Source: Prunus persica (Eukaryota > Streptophyta > Magnoliopsida > Rosales > Rosaceae). From it: a stretch of DNA of 64,000 bases. Each line of letters opens with the position of its first letter. The stretch's first letter is position 1. The position numbers and the translations under genes are program-made. The notes under the pieces were generated by a model. It worked only from the letters and a program-made list of their open reading frames with translations, made no database searches and was not told where the DNA came from. The stretch spans positions 22,518,264 to 22,582,263 of the forward strand of contig NC_034011.1 in NCBI RefSeq assembly GCF_000346465.2, read 5' to 3'. This document shows, in pieces, positions 1 to 11,948 of this stretch.

Positions 1-890
1 TTGGCCTTCAACCTCACCAATTTGAAGAGTAGAGGTTACCCAGATGAGGAATTGGGTGGGCAAGAGAAGAGTAGAACTACCCAAGAGCAAGATAACTCAA
101 AATTGGACTTTTGAAAACTGCTTTGCAGTTTTCATTTAATTACAATTGGATTTTTTGCTCTTTCCTTGGTAGAGATACATTGGAGGTTTTGCCCCGTAAT
201 CCATAGGTTGTTGGTTATTGAGTTGTTAAGCTAGTGTTGATTTGATTCCCTTCTCTTTGTACTTGTGGAGTTTGCCATCTAAATTATTTAGTTTGCAGCA
301 ATGCATATTTCAATTTTGTTTTGTTTCTAGCTATATTTTCAATTTCGACCTGGAAACTTGAGATCATATTGCGGTTCTTAGGATAGAGATGCTTGTTGTT
401 TATGACATCACTGCCATATGATATTTTGCAATACCGTTTAAGCTTTAGTTCAGTAAAATTTTATACAAGTTCTGCATTATAGTTTTGCACAAACTACATT
501 GCAGTTTCAGAAACTGCATTGCAGTTTTTGTAATTACAATTGGATTTTTGCTCTTTTCTTGGCCTTCAATCTCACCAATTCGAAGAGTAGAGGCTACCCA
601 GATGAGGAATTGGGTGGGCAAGAGAAGAGTAGAACTACTCAAGAGCAAGAGAACTCAAAATTGGACTTTGAAAACTGCATTGCAGTTTTCATTTAATTAC
701 AATTGGATTTTTGCTCTTTCCTTGGTCTTCAACCTCACCAATTTAAAGAGTAGAAGCTACCTAGATGAGGAATTAGGTGGGCAAGAGAAGAGTAGAACTA
801 CCTAAGAGCAAGAGAACTCAAAATTGGACTTTTGGAAACCGGAAACTGCATTGCAGTTTTCATTTAATTACAATTGTTTTTGTAGCTGTT
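1..890. repeat. diverged repeat units with a recurring 15-bp palindrome
   Basis: Three copies of a unit of about 160 bp begin near 1, 559 and 722; the last two are adjacent with a spacing of 163 bp. Each unit has a conserved block (CCTCACCAATT, then GATGAGGAATT, then GGGCAAGAGAAGAGTAGAAC). The perfect palindrome AACTGCATTGCAGTT occurs at 512-526, 673-687 and 844-858, with a mutated form near 115. Short reading frames through the repeat are not conserved as protein between copies, so I do not call a gene. The family of this repeat is unknown to me. Confidence 0.75.
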
Positions 891-1073
891 TTCGTTTTTG
901 TTTTTGTTTTTTTAACATAATTGATATCTACATTATATTTTTGTTGCAGTTTCTGTTTTTATTTGCAGTTTTTGTGTGAATAAGTGTTGAAATGCTTTTT
1001 ATTTTTATTTATTTTTAATAAACCATTGATTGTTCATATAAATATTGTATAATTGAATAAATATTACAAAATC

Positions 1074-1157
1074 AAGTTTGGTGTAGTGGTTTGTGAGTGA
1101 GCCTTCCTCCTTTGAGGGTCAAGGTTCGAGTCCATTCAATGACACAATCTTTTTTTT
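1074..1157 (+). mobile_element. tRNA-derived SINE head (pol III A and B boxes)
   Basis: An A box fits the consensus at 1079-1089 (TGGTGTAGTGG) and a B box at 1123-1133 (GGTTCGAGTCC). The start-to-start spacing is 44 bp, as in tRNA genes. A T-run at about 1147-1156 follows and would stop pol III. The region does not fold as an obvious functional tRNA, so a SINE or tRNA-derived retroposon remnant is the best reading. The 3' limit is not certain. Confidence 0.6.
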
Positions 1158-1625
1158 AAAGGTGAATAAAGGGCAACGGAGTTGGTCATCTACAGACGGT
1201 GGCAGGTAATGGCGGCCAACGGTGGTGGTGGCAGGTGGCCAGCAGCGGGAGTCCGGTGGTGGTGGCAGGTGGCCGGCGGCGGAAGTCCGGCGGTGGTGGC
1301 CGGCGGCGAGATATGATTGGCTAGATATGGACATGTGGCATAGTATGCTTGCCTTAGAAGGAGTGGCATTGTGTGTAATTTTGATATGTTTTAATGATAT
1401 TTTTGTAAAATTAGGTACCACAATTTGGTCTTTTGCCTTATGCTAATTAGATGAAATTGTATTACTATCTTCTAAATTAGTAAACTATATTGTGTTTTAA
1501 AACTAAAGCTCCCTTAAAACAATTCATATGCCAAGCATGCGAGACTATTTAAGGAGAAATTGGTCATTTGCACTTTAAAATAATTAAAACTAAAAAAAAT
1601 TAAAGCAAATAATAATAATAATACT
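1158..1625. other. GGT/GGC-rich tract and AT-rich spacer
   Basis: Positions 1200-1310 are a purine-rich GGTGGTGGC/GGCGGCGG low-complexity tract. It gives short Gly/Arg-rich or Pro-rich frames on the two strands, which I read as composition artefacts. The rest is AT-rich DNA without recognisable features. Confidence 0.5.
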
Positions 1626-1930
1626 AGGCTTAAATATAGAAATGGTCATTGTGTTTACCCATCTGGCCAATTTAGTTCTCGTGTTTTCTATTTAGTCGAT
1701 TTAGTCCTTATGTTTTAGTTCATTAGCCAATCTTGTCTATTCCATTAAATTACCGTTAAAAAAATTCATTAAAGTTTTAAAAATTAGGTTTGAAAAATTT
1801 AAGTTTATTTTACAAAATGAATAAAATTAAGAAATTTTAAATAAATAAAACCCAACACCCTCTACGCTCTCTTCTTCTCTCAAGCCGCAACCACCACCCA
1901 AGTTCCCACCATGAGCAATTCCAGCCACCA

Positions 1931-1968
<38 letters not shown>

Positions 1969-2335
1969 CCATCCCACCCAACCCCGCAACTCCTCTATGC
2001 ATCTCCCTTTCTCCTCTCTCGCATCAATCCCTCCTTCCCACTGTACATCTTCTATTGCCCCACCTCATAGCTCCGTTGTTTTTTACATTTTCTTTTTAAT
2101 CAGTCAACTATTTTGTTAAAAATGGGGTTTGATTTTTAAAATTGAGATTTTATGTTATTCTATAACTATTTTGAGATTTTTATTGATTCAAATAATATTT
2201 ATGAATTTTTTAACAGTAATTTAATGTAATGGACAAAATCGGTTAACTTAATAAAACACAAGGACTAAATTGAAAACACTGGTATCAAGTTGGGCAAGTG
2301 AGTAAAACACAAGGACGATTTTAACAGTTAAGCCT
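1626..2335. mobile_element. non-autonomous long-TIR DNA element, Mutator-like
   Basis: The left end (AGGCTTAAATATAGAAATGG, continuing to about 1770) matches the reverse complement of the right end (TAGGCTTAACTGTTAAAATC inward to about 2190). Both arms share blocks such as AATTTAGTCCTT and CCATTAAATTACYGTTAAAAA. TIRs of 140 bp or more around a non-coding core fit a Mutator-like MITE. Flanks are AATAAT-rich, so the target duplication cannot be fixed. The core holds a CT microsatellite and a CA/CCT-rich leader-like stretch. Confidence 0.65.
1936..1965. repeat. (CT)n microsatellite
   Basis: About fifteen CT dinucleotides lie inside the long-TIR element. Confidence 0.9.
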
Positions 2336-2845
2336 AATAATGAAACCCCATCCTCCAGCCCCACCCCATTGACCTCCCCCTCTTCGCCCCTTTCTGTCTC
2401 CCTTTGCCCCTCTCTCCGACCGCGCTGGAACAAAAAGCTGAAGCATCTATCTTTGTCGCTATTTCTCTCCCTCTTCCCTATCTGATCATGTACCCGCTAT
2501 GGGTGCTGGGGTTATGCTGGGGTTTGAAAAAACAAAAATTTTAAAATGCTGTTTGGGTGGTGGTGGATTGACTTCTTTGGATACTTGTTATTACTCAACG
2601 GAAAGTGTCGGACCCACCGACATTTTGTAATATGTTGGGTAACAGAAGAAGCGTGTTTCGCTTTCACCTTTCTTCTGCCAATGTAAAAGCTACGGCTGGC
2701 TCTTAGATAAAACATTCTTCTAATTTTTTGGACTAAATATGTATAACATTGCTAGAGTAACTAAACATAAATCACGTGTCACTTTCTTAGAAATGGATTG
2801 CAACACAATAGTTTGTATTAGCAAGGTAGAATGATCATGTTCTTT
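2336..2845. other. intergenic, 3' side of gene A
   Basis: This stretch has CT-rich DNA at 2340-2480 and then AT-rich spacer. I see no supported gene. The 3' UTR of gene A would lie at its right edge. Confidence 0.4.
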
Positions 2846-5800
2846 TTAAGCACGGACAGGGAGATTCGAACTTGGACCGCTACCTGACATTGAACTGCTA
2901 TCGACCTTCTGGTATACTAATGGTGGTTGCATTGGTGGAATAGCTAACATCAATGGCATTCCTAACGTGGCTTCAATGCCCTGCGGCATTAGAATGACTG
3001 AAGGCATTGCTGGTCGATCATCTGGATCTTCTTGTACACACAAAAGCCCCACATGGCTACACCGCAAAGCTTCATGAGGGCAGCATGTTTCCCTCACTGA
3101 TGCATCAAGCACCTCCATCCCTCTACCTTCTTTCCGTAGTTCCCATGCCTATGATTTAAACACATAAACCCACATCTTGCATGACTGTTCACTTACTTGC
3201 ACATGAACCTTGCAGAGTTAATTGCAAATTTGACAAGCTTGAAAAGAAGAATATAAAACTAGAAATTTTAGTACTTACCCATCCAGCAAGAGTTGGTGAA
3301 CGTTCAAAACGGTAAAAATCAGCATTATTCTTCCCACTTACAATCTCCAACCACAACACACCAAAGCTAAATGTATCCAATTTCTCAGAAAAATGGCCAT
3401 AGAGTGCATATTCAGGTGACATGTAGCCGCTGCACGAACATGGAGAAGTGAGAAACAGTAAAGATTGCATAAGGTTTACGTGAATGAGAAACATGTGCTC
3501 TGTGTACTTACTATGTCACAGCAACCCTCTTGGTATCTGCTTCAGTTTGATTCATCCTGAAAATCCTTGCCATTACGAATCTGAAATTTTGGGCTTCATT
3601 GCTCCATCCAACAGTATATTACTTGCTTTTAGGTCCCTGTGAATGATTTTCAGTCCAGAAAATTTGTGGATATAAAGTACTCCTTGAGCAATACCTTCTA
3701 TAATTTGAAAGCGTTTACCGCAATCTAGTTTTGCCTTAGCAGATGCATCTAATTGGACAAACCATGAGGAAAAATGAATTTTGTGTTTTTCTTCTATAAA
3801 GCATTTTGTACACATGAAAAAAGATCTTGCAGAAAGCAATCAAATGTGATATCCCAGAAATAAAAAAAACCAAAGAATTAATCTTAGAAGTTGTGGTGAT
3901 CATATACCAAACAAAAGTTTGTCCAAACTTCGATTGGGCATGTACTCATAGATCAAGATTATTTCCTTCTCTTCAACGCAGCAACCCAGGAGCCTAACAA
4001 GATTGGTGTGTTGGAGCTTGGCTATAAGCTTCAACTCATTCATGAACTCTTCATGTCCTTGCCCTGACTTCTTGGACAGCCTTTTTATGGCTACTTCTTG
4101 ATTTTCTGAAAAAATCCCCTGTAGTGGAAGAAAAATCCAACAAAAAGAGAACGAACTCCTTACCGATCAGAATTACGGGGAAACTTAATTAAGAGAAGTC
4201 CAAAAGAATTTATCATGCTTATGGAGAACAATGTACTTGTATTAAGAGCTCAATACTGAAGTGTCACTTTATAAACAGGGCCAAATCCTCCCTCTCCCAG
4301 TTTATTAGCTTCAGTGAAGTTGTTTGTTGCAGCTAAAATTCTCCTTAAAGTGAAGAGTGGTAGTTCTATATCATTCTTTGCAGCTTCAGCACTCAGACTG
4401 CCTTCCGCTCTCTCTGTTTCGTTCTTATTGTTAGAGCATCGTTTGTTTGGAACACAAGAATCTGTGCCCCTGCACATGTGTGTGTATGTTTTTGTGTGAG
4501 TGAGAAAGAGAAAGAGAAGCACTACCTTTCATTCCCAAGTACTTCTTCCACAAGAAATAGCCAAAAACTATTGTAATCAATCCCGCTGTTGCTGAGGCTA
4601 TTCCAATTACAAGGGACTTTTTCGATACAATATGAGAATGACTCTTACTACCTGCCAGAAATGACACTTACTTAGAGCCATCATTTTTATAGATCATTCA
4701 CAAAAAAGCAAAAGAAATTCATCAAACTTACCTAGTTGGGAGCCATGAACACGAATATAAACATCTTGCCCAAAAGTTTGATTCTCTACAAGATCCATCA
4801 AGTCACCAAACCATGTCAGACATATTATATTGTTTCTTTGTGTCACATTTGCATAAGCATAAGCTGTGCAAGAGCAGTTCTGAAGGCATTTAGATTCACA
4901 CTCATTCATACTCTTATTTTCTAAAAGAACAGCCTGATCTGGTAGTTTCAAGTTCAACTTCGAAATCTTTGAAAACCCATCTTCGTTATTACACATCAAT
5001 GCTTTCTCTCGAACACAGCCACCGAGCCAATCCCCCATATCCCATTGTTTTTGGAATTTTGGCCTAAAAACTGTCAAACACTTGCATGGTGATGAGAGGG
5101 TTTCATTTTTACCACTGCAGGCACCACATGGACCGCAACGAGGATAAAAATCACATTGATCAAAAGGCTTCCTCCACCATACAAACCATGTTTCACTGTG
5201 TTCCAGCCACAGAAGCAGCTTAATCTGCCCAGTTGGATTCAATATGACCCTCAATTTGGTTGAACTATCTGAGACACCATAAGTTAGATAAACCTCATCA
5301 GCGTCAAAGTTGTAAGTAAGGAAATAAGCGGTTCCATTTGAAGATGGAGCATTTTCACCATCAACATCAAAGGCTGTGTTTGTCTGTTTGCCAATGTACA
5401 GATCACTTCTCCACTATGGAGCATTTTCCTTCCAGAAAAAAGTCTGGCCAGGCACTTTAGGATCAATGCCCAAGGTAAACTATCCAGGTTGCGGATCATT
5501 AAGTGCTGCCCAAGATACCTCTTTGTTGGCCCGTCCTTGTATTCAAGCTAAGCTTCATGCCAGGCAAAAATGTATCAAAGGGATGATCGAAGCTCTGCCA
5601 GAGAGTATCTTCTCCAAGTCTAAGTTCAAGATTTCCATTATCCATTAGTACACTAGTTGTTGCCTTCATAGCTGAAGCAGGTATTGATATATTAGAAGAC
5701 CAGATAAACTTTTCTAGTCCTATCCATGATTTCCAACACCACTACATTCCCATCACCGCTGAGCGTAAAGACACCCGGAGAATCAAGAGGGGATTCTCTG

Positions 5801-6031
5801 TTAGCAACCCATACTATTGGTGTCTTTGGGATTTTGTTGTACCATATACCAAGGAAGTATTTGGTAGAATTTTCAGGACTGAAGAAGCCTAATGCAAAGG
5901 TCCCCAAGGGAAGAAATCAAGGTCAGGTTTCCGGTGATAGATTTTCCTGGTTGCAAATTGTCTTGGCTGGTACAAATTGGCAAGACAAGAGATAAAAGTA
6001 GCAAAGCAAGAGAAAGAAAGAGCCACTCCAT
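2846..6031 (-). pseudogene. gene A: decayed G-type lectin S-receptor-like kinase
   Basis: The layout is that of an S-domain receptor kinase: an ATG at 6031 with a leucine-rich signal peptide, a B-lectin part (GTFALGFFSP, then WVANRESPLD), the [13 protein letters not shown] block, an EGF/PAN cysteine region (4740-5250), a membrane exon (about 4527-4652) and kinase exons at about 4266-4440, 3908-4121, 3545-3746, 3279-3429 and 2846-3148. The glycine loop [16 protein letters not shown] and HRDLKASN are visible. The copy is broken: the ectodomain exon changes frame several times (near 5900, 5710 and 5510) and has a stop after NDPQPG. The DFG motif has lost a base, so the frame ends just after KISDS. 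It lacks the GUB/WAK-like exon of genes B to E, so it belongs to another S-domain subgroup. A transcribed non-coding copy is possible. Confidence 0.85.
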
Positions 6032-6661
6032 TCAGAGCCAGAGAGACAGACAAAGAAGACTAGTGAAAGTTCACACCATAATTGTGTTTCTTCCATTCAA
6101 AATAGGCATCATGTTTCCTCTAAAGCACCTCAATTGCATCAATTGTTAAGTCCAAATTAATGTTCAATAGTAATATAAATTTGTTGGGACAACAGGAGCT
6201 GAGGCGGTTACCATTTTCATGTCCAGATGTACTATTTCCCAAGGCACTCAGGTCCAAAGTATGAATGAGATCACCTTCCATTATAGGACAAAAAAAGTCT
6301 GACTTCTAGAATGATGCCTCCCTTCTACCACCTAATTTTGGCTAGCTTCTTTGTTCTGCTTGATTTGTACTGGCTGGATGTTTAGTTTGAAACAGAGAAA
6401 ATAGAACTTTTGAAACCTAATTGACTTGTGCCTTCACATAAGTTACATTAGATTGCTGCAATTTGGAACAGGGTAAATCAGATGAGCCTTGCTTCTTGAA
6501 CATCAGTGCTTGTACCAAAAAGTTCCAAATATTACAGCACCGACAAAAATTACACTTATAGATTATAAGCAAAGAAACACGAAAAATGCATCATAAAATT
6601 TCATGTTGATGCACTAACTTGACAACAATGATGAAGATAAGAGGCATAAGAACTGCTTTGG
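6032..6661. other. intergenic between genes A and B
   Basis: AT-rich spacer carrying the 5' flank of gene A and the 3' flank of gene B. No open frame or repeat stands out. Confidence 0.4.
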
Positions 6662-9600
6662 CTACCGACCATCTTCTAATGTGATGGTTAACTCATTGTT
6701 AGAGAATGTTTCAGGTTTGCTTGAAGAAGAAGCCCTGCTACTTCTAGAAGGGCATCGCCTAACAATAAAGGCGGGTTGTTTGGGTGCTGGAATAGTTGCA
6801 GTTTCACTGCCTAGCATGAAAACTACTTGTGACATGGTTGGGCGATCACTGGGATCTTCTTGTACACATAAGAGCCCAACATTGACACATTTTAAGTACT
6901 CATCCTTGTTGCAGCTTTGACAAAGTGTCTGGTCCAGCAAATCCAGTGCCTTCTCTTCTTTCCATGAATGCCATGCCTGGTATGAATTTACAAAATGTAA
7001 GGTGTATGGATGAAAAAGATATTAGTTGGGGATGAAACGTTTCAAGCACTTACATAGCCTAGAAGACTCAACGATCTTTCAGGCTGAAAAAATCCTGTGT
7101 TCCTTTTCCCACTGATGATCTCAATTACAACTACGCCAAAGCTAAAGACATCAGATTTAACTGAAAATAACCCATCTAATGCATACTCTGGAGCCATATA
7201 GCCACTGCAATACAAGAATTGTAACTTGAGTCAGTGAATTCATATCTGATTGTTCACCGTTGTCTGGAGGTTATTGATTGAAAATTGAGCTACAAATGAT
7301 GCTGATGAAAAGGTTAAATACCATCTGCTTCAAAAAAACTTACTATGTTCCAACTACTCTACTAGTGTTTGCTGCAGTTTCGTTGCCTCCGAAGATCCTA
7401 GCCAAACCAAAGTCAGAGATTTTGGGGTTCATGTCCTCACCGAGAAGAATATTGCTGGTTTTGAGATCTCTATGAATAATCCTTAACCTAGAATCTTGGT
7501 GAAGATAAAGAAGCCCCCGAGCAATTCCCAGAATGATATTGAAGCGCATATCCCAGTTCAATAGCATGCATAGTCTTCGGTCTGGCAAGGTATTATTTTC
7601 CATCCAAGAGCATTATATGTAAGTTAGTTTCTTTCAATGAATATAGATAGGGTCATATGAATGAAAAACTCTAGAAATATAACTAGAGGCTAACCAAATA
7701 TGAATGAGTCCAAGCTTTTGTTGGCCATATATTCATAGACTAACATCTTTTCATCTCCCTCAACACAATAGCCCAAAAGTCGAACCAGGTTTCGATGTTG
7801 GAGTTTGGCAATCAACAGAACCTCATTTTTGAATTCCTCTAATCCTTGTCCTGAACAGCTTGAGAGCCTCTTGACAGCGATTTCTTGTCCTCCTGGAAGC
7901 TTACCCTGATAGTACAATCCGAATAAAGTTACATTATTTACCGGTAACAAGTTAATATTGAACCATGATGTCTACTAAAGGTACATTACCTTGTAAACAG
8001 GGCCAAAACCCCCTTGTCCAAGTTTATTTGCATTGGAGAAGTAATCTGTAGCAACCAGTATGCTTTCCAACTCAAAAAAGGGTACATCAAAGCCTTCTGT
8101 ATCATCACCTTTAAATCGGCCTGATTCGATCAAATTTTTAACTTTTCTCTCACTATCATATAAGTAAAGCGCTGAATTCTTATGAAGGATTTCCCTGCTT
8201 CCTGAATTCAAAGACTTAATACTATTAGGCCCCAACGATTCATTCTAATGAAGCCGCAAATAACTTAATTCATGTGGTGGATATAAGACTAGTTACCTTG
8301 TCCCTTGACCCTCCTCCTTCTCCATAAATAAGTATAAATGAAGGTACTTGAGAGAAGAGCTAGAACAGCTACACTTATAAAAGTTACTGCAATGATTAGA
8401 GCCAAGGTCATCTTTCCTCGAGCACCAGTTTGCCTACTGTAATCAACTTCTGCAAAAATTAGAGAAGAAAAGGCAATCACTATCTTCTGCAATTAAAAAT
8501 AATAATTTTATCTAGTTTATGGTATAGTTTTGGAAGACACGTAAGTAGTAGACCTGCAAACTTGACTCTGGATTTATAAGAGTTACATTCGTTCTCATTT
8601 GAACAAATTTCATTCAATATCACTGCTCTTAGCAACAGAGTACTAATTCATTCTTTATCCATAGCCATAAAAGGGAGCATCATTCATGGCACAGTTTTGC
8701 ATGCATAGTATAAGTATGGTTACCCTGAGTACAATTCAAAGTCAGGCTATCCCATTTAGAGTTTGTGGTGCAGAGGCACCTCTTCTTCCCCTCTTGAGAA
8801 GCATTACAAGTAGAATGGGGCCAGTCCTTGCAGTCTGTGGATGAAGAACAAGGTGGTTCCAATGGTGGATCCCATGAAATTTCAACTTCATCTCCTGCTT
8901 TAAATGAAAAATCAGAACTAAAGTTGGCCGGATCAGCATTGCACCTGTTGATCAAATGAAAGGGAGATGATTGGTTGAGCTGCAGGAAATTTTTGTTTCT
9001 ACAGTCATCTGCATTTTTGGCTTGGATGACAAACTTTCGTGTATCCGGATCGATGCTTGTGACTTGGTAGGTGCCAGCGGGTGCCTCAAAGCTAACCTGG
9101 CCCGTGGAGATGTTGCACTGAAAACTATAGTACGTAAGATCACCACAATTTGGTCCAGTGCTTAAGGGATAAGGGATAATGTTTGTACCACAAGTTTCAC
9201 AATTCCTCGATGTTGATTCTGCAAAAATATAATTACTTGAAATTTAAAAACAGCATTTGGCCAAGGTGATTATGTAACAAAGGATGTCAGGTTTTCAACT
9301 TGCCAACTCCTCATGAATAAGATGAAAACCAAAATGGGATCCAAGACAGGAAAAGGGTAAACCACATTGCATTGAATAGTCATGTTAGTAACTCTCACAG
9401 TAGTGGTCATTGTTGTAAATAAAATAGCATACATGCTCGGAACCAATTATAACTACTGTGGTTTTTCATAGTTCTTTTGCTTAAGAACCAAATGATGTTT
9501 AAATAAGTAGGAGAATCATACCTATATCTGAAACTGCTACACGAACCTGTAGGTTCCGGCCACTGTCATACTCCTCTTGAAGATTGCTGACATCCTGTGA

Positions 9601-10860
9601 CCAAATCCAACATGTAGAACTACTACTTCCACCCCGTCGTGTGATTTCAACCTCCTCATATAAATAAGCTTGGCACTGGCAGTTGTTGAGGCACTCTATT
9701 TTGCATTCCATTTCACTTTTAGCATTAAACTGAGAATCCGGGTTTCCCACCTTCATCATCTTTAAACTCAAGAATATGTCACTCACAGCACCATTGCCAC
9801 ATATTCCTGACTTTCTACTGCATCCAGCTGAATAATCTCCTCCATTCCAATTTTCTGGTGAACTAGGCTTGAAACCGGGCAAACACTTGCAAACCAAACC
9901 ATTTTCGCTCTTGCAGCTACCAAAATTACCACATGCATTATACACACTGCAGCTATCTCTAGGATCTGCCCAGATTAAAGACCAAACCTTCTCAGTATCC
10001 CACATCAGATACTGAATTTGGCCCCAAAAACTCATAACCAGTCTTGTATCATTGTATAGTGATGAGGTGAGATATGGCACAGAGTCATTGTGGATTGTGG
10101 TTGAGGAGAAATTTGATAGCAAGTAAAGAAATGAAGAAGGCATCTCATCAGAACGAATGAACTTGCCAGCAATTCCGCTTTTCCAGTACCTCATCGATCT
10201 TTTCCAGATAACAAAGTGGTTCATTCCCTCTTCATCCTGTTGAAATGTGAAGTTCCCAGTTGCTGGATCGTCATAACTTTTCCATGAAGCCAATACTAAA
10301 TTTTCATTCATTTTCATGCCTGGAAGAAATGTATCAGTTGGATTTTCAAAACTCTGCCACAGAATTCTCACTGAATGGTTTCCTTGCTCTTGATTGCTCA
10401 CAATAAGATTGCCAGTGTCCATGAGCTTTGCTGTCCTGTACATTGATGATGATCTCTCAAGACTTGTGGACCAGTAAGTTTTCCCACTACCATCCAATAC
10501 CTTGAGGTTGCCATCTTCTGCCATAGCAAAAACTCCATGAGTATCTGAAAGTGGGTTGTCTCTATTGGCAACCCACACAACAGTTTTCGGATTCGATCCA
10601 TAGTACCATATTCCAACATATCTTCTGCTGTCAGAGCTTCCATTTGGAGTAAAGAAACCAAGTTCAAATCTCTCTCCTGATGAAACAATAGTATCACCTT
10701 GAGTATCACTAATCAAACTGCTAACTGTCATGCTATCTTTAGCAATGCAACACAGAAGAGAAGTGCATAACAAGAATAAGTACAGAAAGTACATACAGAA
10801 CATGTGATTTACAGACCAACTAATGATGATTATTTTCCTGATCTTTCTTTTGCTTACCAT
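6662..10860 (-). CDS. gene B: G-type lectin S-receptor-like Ser/Thr kinase with extra GUB/WAK-like domain
   Basis: Eight exons on the minus strand: 9522-10860, 8724-9218, 8297-8449, 7990-8244, 7695-7905, 7344-7581, 7054-7204 and 6662-6976, with GT-AG borders. The protein would be about 1047 residues. Order: signal peptide, B-lectin domain ([17 protein letters not shown]), S-locus block ([15 protein letters not shown]), EGF-like and PAN cysteines ([19 protein letters not shown]), a GUB/WAK-like cysteine exon ([16 protein letters not shown]), a membrane helix with a basic stop ([10 protein letters not shown]), then a kinase with [27 protein letters not shown] and APE. It resembles the Arabidopsis At4g03230-type receptors and should phosphorylate Ser/Thr at the plasma membrane; the ligand is unknown. 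One oddity: exon 3 ends in phase 1, but exon 4 is open only in phase 0, and the intron is 52 bp. A GT 13 bases earlier (after AGGAGGAGG) would restore frame. Confidence 0.85.
8245..8296 (-). other. gene B intron 3, very short and out of phase
   Basis: The apparent intron is 52 bp, against about 104 bp at the same place in gene D (43759-43862). With the usual donor the joined codon is followed at once by TGA. Without splicing, translation stops four bases into the intron at TAG. This junction decides whether gene B makes a kinase. Confidence 0.7.
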
Positions 10861-11483
10861 AATGATAGAAGTATCTAGCTAGAACATTTTTCTTAATCTA
10901 GGAGGCATACAGTGGAAACTAATCATCAAGTTAATCACAGAGCCTTTCGGCCAAAATGCCCTGCTGCTGTTTTCCATTCTCAAAAGTGCCCCTAGATGGC
11001 TACATTTTACCTTTGCAAGCTGTTAGCAATGTGCCAAGAAATAATTGGTTGGTTTGAGTGAAATCTGTTGCTACATTAGTTATTTGAAGGTGACATCTTG
11101 TTCAATAGTTGAAAGCAAATGCTCATTAAAATTGAAATGGAGAAAATGAGTCAGGAAAATCTGTTGTTGAGAGATACATGATTGCAAAAGGAAAATGAGT
11201 CAGGCAACACTACCTAAATTCATATGAGTACAAACAGAAAATGACACAAAAGTAGAAAACACCAAAAAAAAAAATGGTAGACTATTTTTTATGAACACAA
11301 TAATTTTCAACTTAGCTGGCTCCCCTACTCACATAGTCTTAGTTAAAACCCCACATTATATGCTCTTGGATTCTTTTGTAGATTAATGTACGCCATTGGA
11401 TGAAAGTAGCTGCAGCTTCCAGGTTAAAGTGAATATCAAAACACAATGTTTCTGCTATAATTTAAAGGGCACTGCTACAATAA
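10861..11483. other. 5' flank of gene B and start of duplicated block
   Basis: Non-coding DNA. From about 11270 it matches 33346-33705, so the right part belongs to the duplicated 3' flank of the receptor genes. I see no certain core promoter motif. Confidence 0.5.
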
Positions 11484-11948
11484 GGGCCCATTTGGTTCAA
11501 GGTTTAGGAGTTTAGGAGTGGGTTTAAAATTGCATTCACATGTCTGGTAAGTGCACTCTTGGAAATGCAATTATGGACTCATGGGTAAGAACTTCCCCGG
11601 GCTAACCTTGGGAAATTTTTTCCCCCCACTTCGAAAAGCATCTAAAGCAGTTATTTTGAACTAACTTACGCATGTTATTATTTTTAAATACCACTTTTTA
11701 TCCTTTAAAAAACTTGTCATATATTAACCTTTAATAATTAAAAAAATTCAAGGGTATTATTGGCAACTTGATAACTTTTCATTCCTAATACTGCACTAAA
11801 CAAACATGAGAATGGGAGATAGTTGCATTTCCTAATCCTCATTTCCCAACGCTCCCAGACGTGGGAATGAACATTCTCCATTCCCATTTCATGGTATTAG
11901 ACATGGGAAATTTATTCCCGAGAAGTTCAATCCGCGAACTAAACCGGC
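11484..11948. mobile_element. Tourist-like (PIF/Harbinger) MITE
   Basis: The ends are imperfect inverted repeats (GGGCCCATTTGGTTC and, inward from the right, GGCCGGTTTAGTTC; 11 of 14 match). The element is flanked by TAA at 11481-11483 and 11949-11951. The paralogous block at about 33708-33718 reads CAATAATATGC with a single TAA and no insert. A 3-bp TAA duplication and GGCC-type ends fit the PIF/Harbinger superfamily. It has no coding capacity and would have moved with a transposase in trans. Confidence 0.85.

Noticed and set aside
1079..1140. Possible functional tRNA gene
   Set aside because: The A and B boxes fit, but I cannot build an acceptor stem or a convincing anticodon arm.
1119..1446. 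Pro-rich and Gly-rich frames around 1200-1320
   Set aside because: They result from a GGT/GGC low-complexity tract next to a SINE head.
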